From positions 207,024 to 271,023 of the forward strand of contig NZ_MSRR01000003.1 of the NCBI RefSeq assembly GCF_001956585.1: DNA of 64,000 nt, written 5' to 3'. Numbering within the stretch: the stretch's first letter is position 1; every line of letters begins with the position of its first letter. The notes below the pieces were generated by a model that made no database searches, had not been told where the DNA came from, and saw only the letters and a list, made by a program, of their open reading frames with translations. The translations under genes were made by a program, and so were the position numbers. This DNA comes from Actinomyces naeslundii. GTDB taxonomy: Bacteria > Actinomycetota > Actinomycetes > Actinomycetales > Actinomycetaceae. Below are positions 1-7,642 of the stretch, in pieces.

Positions 1-24
1 CTTCCTGAGCCCGGTGAGCGGCCT

Positions 25-2058
25 GTGACCATGGCGGGTGTCGTCGATCCTGTCGCCAGGATCCTCCTGGACTCCCCGGTACCGCACCTGGACCGTACCT
101 TCGACTATGTCGTTCCCGCCGCGATGGCGCAGGAGGCACTGCCAGGAACCCGCGTGGTGGTCCGCTTCGGTGAGCAGGAGATGCGCGGTTGGGTCTGGGA
201 GCGGGCCGCCACAACGACGCATATCGGTCGGCTCTCGCCGTTGCGCCGTGTGGTCTCCGACCTTCCTGTCCTTCCGGAAACCTCTCGTCGGCTCATTGAG
301 GCAGTCGCCAATCGGAGTGCCGGGACGCGTTCCGATGTCGTCCGACTCGCCCTGCCCACCAGGCACGCCACGACCGAGAATGCCGAGCGGGACAAGGCCC
401 CACGTGATCTGCCTTCCTGGGAGCGGCCCTCGAACGAGTGCGGCTGGCAGCACTATGTGGGAGGCGAGGAGCTTCTGACCCGGTTGGCCGACGGCGACGC
501 CCCGCGAGTGGCGTGGTGTGCGCTGCCGGCCCGGGACAAGGACGGTCTGAGCGAACCAGGATCCTCTTCGGACAGCGTCGGAAGGTCGAGCCTGACGACT
601 GAGCCGTGGCAGGTGTGTTTGGCCCGTGCGGTGCAGGCCTGCCTAGCGGGCGCTCGAGGGGCGGTTATCGTCGTGGCGACTACTGAGCAGGCCGAGGACC
701 TGGCGAGCAGACTTCGTGTGGAGCTGGGCGACGAGCCGGTCGTGGTGCTCTCGGCCGAGCACGGGCCGGCGCGCCGTTACCGGGCCTTCGTCTCGTTGCT
801 GCTGGGAAGGGCTCGTGTGGTGGTGGGCACGAGGGCGGCAGCCTTCGCGCCGGTGCGCCGGTTGGGCCTGGCGGCCATCTGGGACGACGGGGACAACCGG
901 TTGGTTGAACCTCACGCGCCCTATGCTCACGCGCGCACGGTCCTGGCGCTGCGCTCCTCTCTCGAAGGGGCCGGGCTGCTGATCGGTGGTTACAGCCGCT
1001 CTGTGGAGACCCAGTCGCTTGTGGAGCAGGGATGGTGCCAGGACCTGAGCGCGCCTCGGCATGTTGTGCGTGGAGTGGTGCCTCGCACGGAGGTTCCCGG
1101 TCCGGCCGATCTTGACCGGGAAGGTGCCTCCGGTGCCGCCCGGATCCCGTCATTGGCGCACCGGGCGCTGCAGCGCGCCCTGCAGGAGGGACCTGTGCTT
1201 GTCCAGGTGCCGCGGGCCGGCTATGCGCCACTGGTGGCCTGTGCCCGCTGTCGGTCCGCCGCTCACTGTCCTGCGTGCGGCGGACCGGTGGCGATGGATC
1301 ACCTGGGTCGCACGGCCTGTCGTTGGTGTGCTCGGACGGTGGGGCAGTGGACCTGTCCCGAGTGCGACGGTCATGCCCTGAGGATGGTGACGGTCGGTTC
1401 CACGCGCACGGGGGAGGAGCTCGGGCGGGCTTTTCCCGGTATCCCTGTGGTGGTCTCGGGAGCACGGGAGGCCCACGGTGTCGTGGACGAGGTCGACAGC
1501 TCACCGCGTCTTGTCGTGGCCACACCCGGGGCTGAGCCGGTGGCCGAGGGCGGTTACCGGGCCGTGCTGCTGCTGGACGGCGGTGCCCTGTCCTCACGCC
1601 CAGACCTGGGAGCTGCCGGTGAGGCACTGCGACAGTGGACAAATGCTGCGGTGCTGGCGGCACCGGCGGCCCGAGTCATTCTTCTGGGCGGCCCGGATCC
1701 GGTGGCGGCGCAGGCACTGGTGAGATGGGATCATGCGGGTTTTGCCCGCAGGGACCTGATGGAGAGGGCTGAGCTGCATCTTCCGCCTGCGTGGCGGGTG
1801 GCACGCCTGGATGGACCGGTGCGTGGTGTGGAGTCTCTCCTGGCTCAGGCCGAGGCTGATGGTTTTGAGGTGCTGGGGCCGGTGGCACCACCGCCGGTTC
1901 ACGGTCAGGTGGCTCCTGGCGTGGCCAGGGCGCTGGTGCGCGCTCCGCTGTCACGTGGCAGAGCACTTGCGAACATGCTTGGGGTGAGACTGCGTGACCG
2001 GTCTGCCCGTCGGGAGGAACCGGTGCGTGTTGAGCTGGATCCCACTCGTTTGTGGTGA
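25..2058 (+). CDS. priA: Primosomal protein N' (PriA-like, helicase-degenerate)
   Basis: Probable replication-restart protein PriA acting at stalled forks. The N-terminal part (DSPVPHLDRTFDYVVP) is the PriA DNA-binding domain. Four CxxC pairs at about residues 405-455 (CARC, CPAC, CRWC, CPEC) form the two zinc sites. The ATPase core is degenerate: no GKT Walker A is visible and the DEEH box region reads DDGD, as is usual for actinobacterial PriA. The start is uncertain: GTG at 25 and ATG at 31 are possible, and the frame stays open to the window edge, so the true start may lie outside. It is convergent with the TetR gene and shares a terminator with it. Confidence 0.85.
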   Translation: MTMAGVVDPVARILLDSPVPHLDRTFDYVVPAAMAQEALPGTRVVVRFGEQEMRGWVWERAATTTHIGRLSPLRRVVSDLPVLPETSRRLIEAVANRSAGTRSDVVRLALPTRHATTENAERDKAPRDLPSWERPSNECGWQHYVGGEELLTRLADGDAPRVAWCALPARDKDGLSEPGSSSDSVGRSSLTTEPWQVCLARAVQACLAGARGAVIVVATTEQAEDLASRLRVELGDEPVVVLSAEHGPARRYRAFVSLLLGRARVVVGTRAAAFAPVRRLGLAAIWDDGDNRLVEPHAPYAHARTVLALRSSLEGAGLLIGGYSRSVETQSLVEQGWCQDLSAPRHVVRGVVPRTEVPGPADLDREGASGAARIPSLAHRALQRALQEGPVLVQVPRAGYAPLVACARCRSAAHCPACGGPVAMDHLGRTACRWCARTVGQWTCPECDGHALRMVTVGSTRTGEELGRAFPGIPVVVSGAREAHGVVDEVDSSPRLVVATPGAEPVAEGGYRAVLLLDGGALSSRPDLGAAGEALRQWTNAAVLAAPAARVILLGGPDPVAAQALVRWDHAGFARRDLMERAELHLPPAWRVARLDGPVRGVESLLAQAEADGFEVLGPVAPPPVHGQVAPGVARALVRAPLSRGRALANMLGVRLRDRSARREEPVRVELDPTRLW

Positions 2059-2074
2059 GACTGCCGGCAGAAAA

Positions 2075-2109
2075 GCTAGGCGCAATGCCTGAGAGGCACC
2101 GGTCCTAGC
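2075..2109. terminator. Terminator hairpin between priA and tetR-like gene
   Basis: Nested inverted repeats: outer GCTAGG/CCTAGC and inner TGCCT-gag-AGGCA. On the minus strand the stem is followed by TTTTCT, so it suits rho-independent termination of the TetR-family gene; on the plus strand it may also stop priA transcription. It overlaps the TetR stop codon. Confidence 0.6.
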
Positions 2110-2830
2110 GGTTACTGCTTGTATTCGCTGTCCCAGGCAGCGTTGCATTGACCGCGGTGGGGTCCACTGTGGCACCAGGCCTCTGGAAGGGCGGCATGCC
2201 GTGTGCCAGGGAAATGAGATCGGTCAGCAGCCCCGCAGCGGTGGACTTGACGTTCCACCCCTCACTGAGGGCAGTGACGGCTGCGCCGTCGACGACGGCG
2301 ATGACCATCTCCGGCTCCAGCGGACTGTTGAGCTGGCGCAGCACCCGGCGCAACGCAGCGTTGAGACGCTGGCGGCCCTGGCGGTAGGCCTGCTTGACCG
2401 GCGCCACCTGGCTGGCTGAGATGAGCTGAAGATAGTGACCGAAGTAGCCACCGTGGGAGGGAAGGGTCGCCTGGAGGATGAACCGAACCCGCTGGGACAG
2501 ATTCGGGACCCCCTTGAATGCCTCCACCCGGTCGGCGACACGCTCAGCGCGGGAGGCCCACAGCCCGATATTGACCAGTCCGGCCTGGTGAAGGAGATCT
2601 TCTAGCCCGTCAAAGTAGTAGGTCGTCGCGGACAAGGAGCATCCGGCTCGCTTGGCGACACTACGATGGCTGATCGCGGAAGGACCCGATTCACGGATGA
2701 TGGCTGCAGCGGCATCAATAATTGCCTGACGGCGATCCTCACCCCGCTGTGTGACCCGAGCCTCGGAACGAGAGCGCGTGCGAGCGGCGGCGTTATCGTT
2801 GACGGCGTCTGCATCGGTAGTATCAGCCAT
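2105..2830 (-). CDS. TetR/AcrR family transcriptional regulator
   Basis: A DNA-binding repressor of about 241 residues. After a charged N-terminal tail it carries a typical TetR helix-turn-helix: RRQAIIDAAAAIIRESG, then ISHRSVAKRAGCSLSATTYYF. The C-terminal ligand-binding half is not diagnostic of any effector. An upstream in-frame ATG at 2887 exists, but the ATG at 2830 puts a 15-bp palindrome (2859-2873) upstream, where an autoregulatory operator would sit. No transporter or enzyme lies beside it in the usual divergent position, so its target is unknown. Confidence 0.8.
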   Translation of the reverse strand: MADTTDADAVNDNAAARTRSRSEARVTQRGEDRRQAIIDAAAAIIRESGPSAISHRSVAKRAGCSLSATTYYFDGLEDLLHQAGLVNIGLWASRAERVADRVEAFKGVPNLSQRVRFILQATLPSHGGYFGHYLQLISASQVAPVKQAYRQGRQRLNAALRRVLRQLNSPLEPEMVIAVVDGAAVTALSEGWNVKSTAAGLLTDLISLAHGMPPFQRPGATVDPTAVNATLPGTANTSSNR

Positions 2831-2858
2831 ACCACTGATTCTACGACGAGCGCGCAAC

Positions 2859-2873
2859 CTTGTCCGCAACAAG
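2859..2873. promoter_or_regulatory. Candidate operator of the TetR-family regulator
   Basis: CTTGTCCGCAACAAG is a perfect 5-bp inverted repeat (CTTGT/ACAAG) around a 5-bp centre, 29 bp upstream of the proposed TetR start. Size and position fit an autoregulatory TetR operator. Inferred from symmetry only. Confidence 0.4.
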
Positions 2874-3019
2874 ATGGTGATAATCACCTCGCATGAAAGA
2901 TTCTAAACCCACACTCTCTTCGATAAAGATCTTCAATCCAAACGAAAGCCTAGCGTACTGATCCTTCGAAGACAAAAGCAATCGCCATCATTCCAAAAGT
3001 GAGTTGCCCCCACGAAAGA

Positions 3020-3424
3020 TTACTGAGCTTCACATCCTGTGATTACGCCGTTGACCTCTTTAAACTGGATCGCTTTACCTCCAGCTGCGCAACTCTTCAC
3101 CGCTGATTGATTCTTCCAGGCCCATCCATAAACAACTCCAGCAGCTACTCCAATCTGCCACTTCTTAGCGGCAAGCAGACCTGTCAAACTTGTAGCATCC
3201 TTTACGTCTCCATATGCGTCGATAAGTTCTTTAGTCTTACAGGAATCGAGTTTTACGTTCCATGTTTCTCCACCTGTAAGAGGATTCACAGACTCGACGG
3301 TTCGTCCGGTTGTTCCACTGCACGTCTCTGCCTCCGAGATTGGCTGCGCCATTGCACAGACACCGCCGGCAAAAGCAAGAATGCTAGCAGTTGCTACAGC
3401 AGTTTTCTTCATTCCAAGTATCAT
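3020..3424 (-). CDS. Small secreted four-cysteine protein of unknown function
   Basis: Not a recognised family. The 134-residue product begins with a classical signal peptide (MKKTAVATASILAFAGG, cleavage probably near AMAQP). The mature part is about 105 residues with four cysteines (ETCSG, DSCKT, KSCAAGG, TGCEA), enough for two disulfides, and a glycine-rich hydrophobic stretch (IGVAAGVVYGWAW). The start at 3424 has GAGGG 4 bases upstream; the next Met (3412) lacks a usable ribosome binding site. Base composition is clearly lower in GC than the flanking core genes, which suggests transfer. A secreted bacteriocin-like or adhesion peptide is possible but not shown. Confidence 0.6.
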   Translation of the reverse strand: MILGMKKTAVATASILAFAGGVCAMAQPISEAETCSGTTGRTVESVNPLTGGETWNVKLDSCKTKELIDAYGDVKDATSLTGLLAAKKWQIGVAAGVVYGWAWKNQSAVKSCAAGGKAIQFKEVNGVITGCEAQ

Positions 3425-3780
3425 GATCCCTCGCGTTCATGGTGAGTCGAAGCTACGGCATGGTGAAAAGCGCTTCTCGATAACCGAGACTACATCGAAG
3501 CATCAGTCTTTGCAACCCGGTTTAGCCTCTACAACCGATGATCACCAAGAGATATGCCTGTTATTGCAGAGAAAAACGCCAATATAAACTTGCTTGAGAT
3601 GCGAGTGAGGGCATCGTGCATCTGGCTCTACAAACCGCAGACTTTTCCTGACATATCAACCAAACTACACTCGCGAGACGATTGTGTATAGAATGTATAA
3701 ACGATGTCTTAAGTATGTTTCGTAAATATGATCGTATAGTTTGAACTTGTAATATTAAGGTTTTATCACTGTAAGCCTTT
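3425..3780. other. AT-rich intergenic region
   Basis: About 356 bases with no convincing gene. It is the most AT-rich part of the window (for example 3680-3770) and presumably carries the promoter of the secreted protein on the minus strand. I could not fix a clear -35/-10 pair. It separates the secreted-protein gene from the insertion-sequence nest. Confidence 0.5.
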
Positions 3781-4138
3781 GTGCGTGGTGAGGATGACCA
3801 GGGCTGCAGTGGTGATCGTGGTGATAGCTCTGGGATCGAGGGTGACGTGTCCCAGTACCTTGAGTTGCGTCAGGAGAACGAGCTCCTGAAAAACAGCCCC
3901 CTTCTTCGCCAAGGAACGATCGTGGCTGAGCGCTACGAACTCATCAACCGCAAAGAAGACTCTTACCCCATTGCCTCGATGTTCCGGCGGTCGAGGGTGT
4001 CGAAATCCAGTTACTACTCCCCACGACCGACCCCAGTCACAGACGGCCATCAGGAGGGAAGATGTGGCTGTGATGATCAAGGACATTTTTGAGGACTTGT
4101 GACGGCACCTCGGATAGCGCAGAATCCAATGGCTCCTC
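3781..4138 (+). pseudogene. IS3-family transposase remnant, truncated by IS5-type insertion
   Basis: A fused fragment of the OrfA tail and OrfB head of an IS3-family transposase. ELRQENELLKN matches the end of the OrfA leucine-zipper region. RYELINRKEDSYPIASMF, then SKSSYYSPRPTP, matches the OrfB N-terminal HTH (normally xxYPVxxMCRVLGVSRSGYY). A frameshift near 4055 moves the reading to REDVAVMIKDIFEDL, and a stop follows at DL*RHLG*RRI. The similarity ends exactly where the IS5-type inverted repeat begins at 4139, so the IS5 element most likely inserted into it. No catalytic domain remains. Confidence 0.7.
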
Positions 4139-4147
4139 GAGGCTTAT

Positions 4148-4497
4148 TCATGAGGCGTAGGCGAATGTGATTCCGAGGGCTGCTGTGATGGGTATTGGGA
4201 GCGTTTCCAGTGGTCTTCTGTAACCAGTGTGCAGGATCCTCCAGATCCTGATGTTCGCGATGACCCTTTCGATCTTGTAGCGGACTCGGTCGACGGTTCT
4301 GTTGTAAGTCCTGTCGTCGGGATGAAGGGGCAGGTTCGCGGGTTTTCTCTTCGGGGTGATCATGCCCAGCGCGATATCCCCTTGTCGCCTATATGCAAAG
4401 GATAGCCCGCTCAGTCTGGGATGTTGGCTGTCGGCGCGTCGAGCAGTCCAGAGCGGAGCAGCGCCTCGGTGTCGTGGACCCGTCCGTCCTGGGGGCG
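4148..4497 (-). pseudogene. C-terminal half of IS5-family transposase
   Basis: Reading frames on the minus strand give DGRVHDTEALLRSGLLD, then HIGDKG, then GMITPKRKPANLPLH, RYKIERVIANIR and WRILHTGYRRPLETL, ending FAYAS and a stop. This is the catalytic core and C-terminus of a DDE_Tnp_4-type IS5 transposase; the E of KIERVIAN is the expected catalytic Glu and GDKG carries the second Asp. A stop after NIPD and a one-base loss just after GDKG break the frame. Similarity stops at 4497, where an IS110 end (cccctatgtggtg) begins. Confidence 0.7.
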
Positions 4498-4795
4498 CCC
4501 CTATGTGGTGTGTCAAGCGGCGGCGGGTAGCTTCGTGGCTGGTTGAGGGTCGTAGAGGGTGCCGTTGTGGATCATGGCGTGAAGGGTCAGGATGCGGCGG
4601 CGGTGGGCCAGGGCGAGGACGGCTTCCCAAGGCGCTTTGCCTTGATCGCGTTTGCGCTGGTAGTAGGCCCGGGGGACGGGGTCGGAGCGCAGGGAGGCGA
4701 AGGCGGACAGGAATATGGCTCGCTTGAGCCTCTTGTTGCCACCGTGGAAGACGCATCTCGCCGCGGACCGATGAGCCGGAGCGGCGTGTAACGTG
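4498..4795 (-). pseudogene. Truncated IS110-family copy (3' end only)
   Basis: This stretch repeats the 3' end of the neighbouring IS110 element, starting with the same cccctatgtggtgtgtcaag, at roughly 88-90 percent identity with a 3-base insertion. It covers the last 90 or so codons, then stops at GGCGTGTAACGTG, where the second copy begins. The divergence says it is a related but different IS110, not a fresh duplication of the adjacent copy. No functional product is possible. Confidence 0.75.
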
Positions 4796-4810
4796 CCCCT
4801 ATGTGGTGTG

Positions 4811-6020
4811 TCAAGCGGCTGCGGGTAGTTTCGTGGCTGGTTGGGGGTCGTAGAGTGCGCCGTTGCGGATCATGGCGTGCAGGGTCAGGATGCGGCGGTG
4901 GGCCAGGGCGAGGACGGCCTGGTTATGGCGTTTGCCTTGGTCGCGTTTGCGCTGGTAATAGGCCCTCGATACCGGGTCGGAGCGCAGAGAGGCGAAGGCG
5001 GACAGGAACATGGCGCGCTTGAGCCTCTTGTTGCCGCCGTGGGAGACGTGCTCGCCGCGGATCGATGAGCCGGAGCGGCGTGTGACGGGAGCGAGCCCGG
5101 CGTAGGAGGCCAGCTGGGCTCCGGTATCGAAGGTCTTGCCCAGGGTCTCGGCCAGGAAGACGGCTGCGGTCCTGACCCCGATCCCGGGCATGGAGGTCAG
5201 GACCTGGTAAAGAGGGTGGGCCTGCACCAGGGTCTCGACCTGGGCGGCGACATCGGCCCGCTGAGCGTGCAGGGCGATGAGCTGCCTAGCCAGGTGGGGC
5301 AGCACCGTGCCTGCGGCGTCGGTGCCGGCGACCACCACGGTCTGGTGCTCCAGGGCCGAGACGATCTGGCCCGCCCAGGCGGCATGCCGCCTGCACCCGT
5401 GCTTCTTGAGCCTGGCGTCAATCCTTGCCTTGCCCGCTCGCTTCAGATCGGCTGGGGTAGGCCAGGCGGCGATGACCTCCAAGACGGCGTCGTGCTCCAG
5501 CCAGGGCCCCACCACGGCCTCGAGGGCGGGGTGGATCTGGGTGTACAGCCCCCGGATCCGGTTCGCGGTCTGGTTGACCTGGCGAGCCAGGTCCAGGTCG
5601 AAACCAGTCAGCATGCTCAGCGCTGCGGCATCCTCGTCCGAGGTGCTGACGGCTCTCAGGGTGTGAGGCATGGTCCTGGCGGCCTGGGCGATGACGGCCG
5701 CGTCCTTCGCGTCGGTCTTGGCGCTGCCCGGCGTCAGGTCAGCGATGCGGCGCATCGACAGCCCGGGCAGGTAGCCCACGGTGATGCCCATGTCCTGAGC
5801 CACCGCCACCGCCAGGGCCCCGATGGTGGCAGGCTGATCGACCACCACCAGCACCTGCCCCTTTGCCTGCAGGCGCTGGTAGACCTCACGCAGCCGGTCC
5901 TCGTCGTTGGGTAGGGCCTTGTCGAGGACCTTCTGCCCGTCCCGGCTCAGGGCAGTGGCCCAGTGCTCGCTCTTACCGACGCCCGATGCCGATGAAGACC
6001 TCGATGTCTCCGATATCCAT
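4811..6020 (-). pseudogene. IS110-family transposase with N-terminal frameshift
   Basis: A DEDD transposase of the IS110 family. The intact frame 4811-5854 contains MLVVVDQPATIGALA, GSAKTDAKDAAVIA, then the transposase_20 region MPGIGVRTAAVFLAETLG, SYAGLAPVTRRSGSS and HGGNKRLKRAMFLSAFA. The natural start is the ATG at 6020 with AGGAG upstream; it gives MDIGDIEVFIGI and then runs into a stop, because GGGC (5981-5984) stands where a GAC codon is expected (IGIDVGKSEHWATAL). This one-base gain removes the first catalytic Asp. The protein is therefore probably inactive unless an internal start is used. Confidence 0.8.
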
Positions 6021-6229
6021 CTCTCCTGCCGCCTCTCGCTGCATGGGTGAGGGTCAGCCGGTGGACGACCGGTCCCGCACCCACGTTACGAAAGACCTCA
6101 CACACAGCGGGCCGTTCCCCTTATCAGCGGTCACCAGCGCCCGGCTGCCGCGGGTGACAACACCCCCCGGATCATCTGCGGACAGGGGCAAGACATCATG
6201 CCCACAGCAGCTGGCCCAGCCCCGGACCA

Positions 6230-7304
6230 CCCGGGACCACCAACAAGGTAACGGGCTGGCGCTGTGCCTGTACGACGTCACCACGCTCTATTTCGAGACC
6301 GAGCATGAGGACGACCTGAGGCGGGTGGGTTACTGGGTCGACCCCCAGGTCATCATCGGGCTACTGGTCGATCGTCATGGTTTCCCTCTCCAGGTCGGCT
6401 GCTGGGAGGGCAACCGGGCCGAGACCACCACGATCATCCCCATCGTGGAGGCCTTCCAGGCCGCCCACGGCATCGAGGACCTCATCATCGTCGCCGGGCG
6501 CCGGCATGCTCTCAGCCGCCAACCTGACAGCCCTGGACGACGCGAGGCTGCGGTTCATCGTCGGCGCCCGCACCACCCGGGCCCCAGGCGACCTGGAGGC
6601 CCACTTCCACTGGCACGGGGACGCCCCCGCCGACGGGCAGGTCATTGACACCATCACCCCCAGAAGAGGCTCCAGGAGCCAGCGCGATATCAGCAGGCGT
6701 CATGAGCCGGTGTGGGACCCGCACACCCACCCGGGCTCATGGAGAGCAGTGTGGGCCTACTCCAAGAAGCGCGCCGCCAGGGACAGCCAGACCCTCACGG
6801 CCCAGGCCAACCGGGCCCGGGCCGTCATCGCCGGCGAGAAGCGCCCTAAGGGCACGCGTTTTGTCACCGTCCATCAAGGCGAACAGGTCCTTGATGAGGC
6901 ATCCATCGCCAGAGCCCGGTCCCTGGTCGGGCTCAAGGGCTACGTCACCAACATTCCCGCGCACCTGATGGACGCCGGTGAGGTCGTCTCCTCAAATCAC
7001 GAGCTGTGGCACGCCCGGGCAGTCATTTCGGATGAGCAAGCACGACCTAAGAGCCCGCCCGGTCTTCCACCACACCCACGACGCCATCGAGGCCCACCTG
7101 ACGATGGTCATGGCCTCCCTAGCCGTCGCCCGCTACCTCCAGGACACCACCGGTATCAGCATCGCCAGGATCGTGCGCGAGCTACGCAGCCTGCAGGAAG
7201 TCACCATCAACCTCAACGGCCACCACCTCGCAGCCGCACCACGTCTGACCGACACCGCCAACGACATCCTCACCGCCCTGAGCACCCCACCCCCGGCACA
7301 CTAA
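6230..7304 (+). pseudogene. IS1634-family transposase, 5'-truncated and frameshifted
   Basis: An IS4-superfamily DDE transposase remnant of the IS1634 type. Segments in order: LCLYDVTTLYFETEHEDDL (first Asp present), VDPQVIIGLLVDRHGFPL, VGCWEGNRAETTTIIPIVE, then a frameshift, MLSAANLTALDDARLRFIVG, PVWDPHTHPGSWRAVWAYS, GLKGYVTNIPAHLMD, ELWH, a second frameshift, QSFRMSKHDLRARPVFHHT and DAIEAHLTMVMASLAVAR. Frame 1 breaks at GGGC (6496-6499), where the second Asp codon is expected (VADAGML). It breaks again at GCCCGGGC (7013-7020), where the catalytic Glu is expected (LWHVEQSFRMSK). A few codons are also missing after VGY. The N-terminal third is absent; 6021-6229 has no recognisable coding content. 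Confidence 0.75.
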
Positions 7305-7317
7305 GCGTCATGAGTCA

Positions 7318-7480
7318 GGCGTAGACCTCGACAAGCAGTTCCTAGGGCAGGTTGTGCCTCAGGTAGGTCAGGGTCAGGCGCACGCGCAGGAACGGACCCA
7401 GCACCTGGGCCCCGAACACCGGGCAGAGAGCCCATGTCATAGATCATCTCGCACAGGTCCAGAACCTCACTGCGGAGGAT
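7318..7480 (-). pseudogene. N-terminal remnant of IS5-family transposase
   Basis: On the minus strand the sequence reads VFGAQVLGPFLRVRLTLT, then YLRHNLP, stop, ELLVEVYA. This is the N-terminal HTH region (HTH_Tnp_4) of the same IS5-type transposase whose C-terminus lies at 4148-4497; the next expected residues (GVSQPT) are missing at the junction with the IS1634 remnant. The rest of the 7305-7642 gap holds the right inverted end of the IS5 element and AT-rich sequence, with no intact gene. Confidence 0.55.
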
Positions 7481-7642
7481 TCTCGTGTTGCCATTCAGGA
7501 CGACGGCTCGTTTTTTGATTGAATTGGCTTGACCACCAAAAATTCTCTCAGGAACGAGTCGCCGCCTTGCTTAACGTCACACAATTACCAATGAGACACC
7601 CTAAACACCTCTATGAATAAGCCTCCTTGATATAGATACTAT

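Larger units (their letters stand above)
4139..7626 (-). mobile_element. IS5-family element, interrupted by IS110 and IS1634 insertions
   Basis: Ends are marked by the inverted repeat GAGGCTTATTCAT (4139-4151) and its reverse complement ATGAATAAGCCTC (7614-7626); similarity continues imperfectly inward. The C-terminal part of an IS5-type DDE transposase lies just inside the left end (4148-4497) and its N-terminal HTH part near the right end (about 7318-7440), both on the minus strand. The 2.8 kb between the two halves is foreign: a truncated IS110 copy, a nearly full IS110 copy and an IS1634 remnant. I could not define target-site duplications. Confidence 0.7.

Noticed and set aside
4498..5095. 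Direct repeats that might suggest a CRISPR-like or regulatory array
   Set aside because: Only two units of about 298 bases, both coding for the IS110 C-terminus.
6054..6284. Short minus-strand frame upstream of the IS110 copy
   Set aside because: No similarity to any transposase segment; lies in the non-coding end of the element and runs into the IS1634 remnant.
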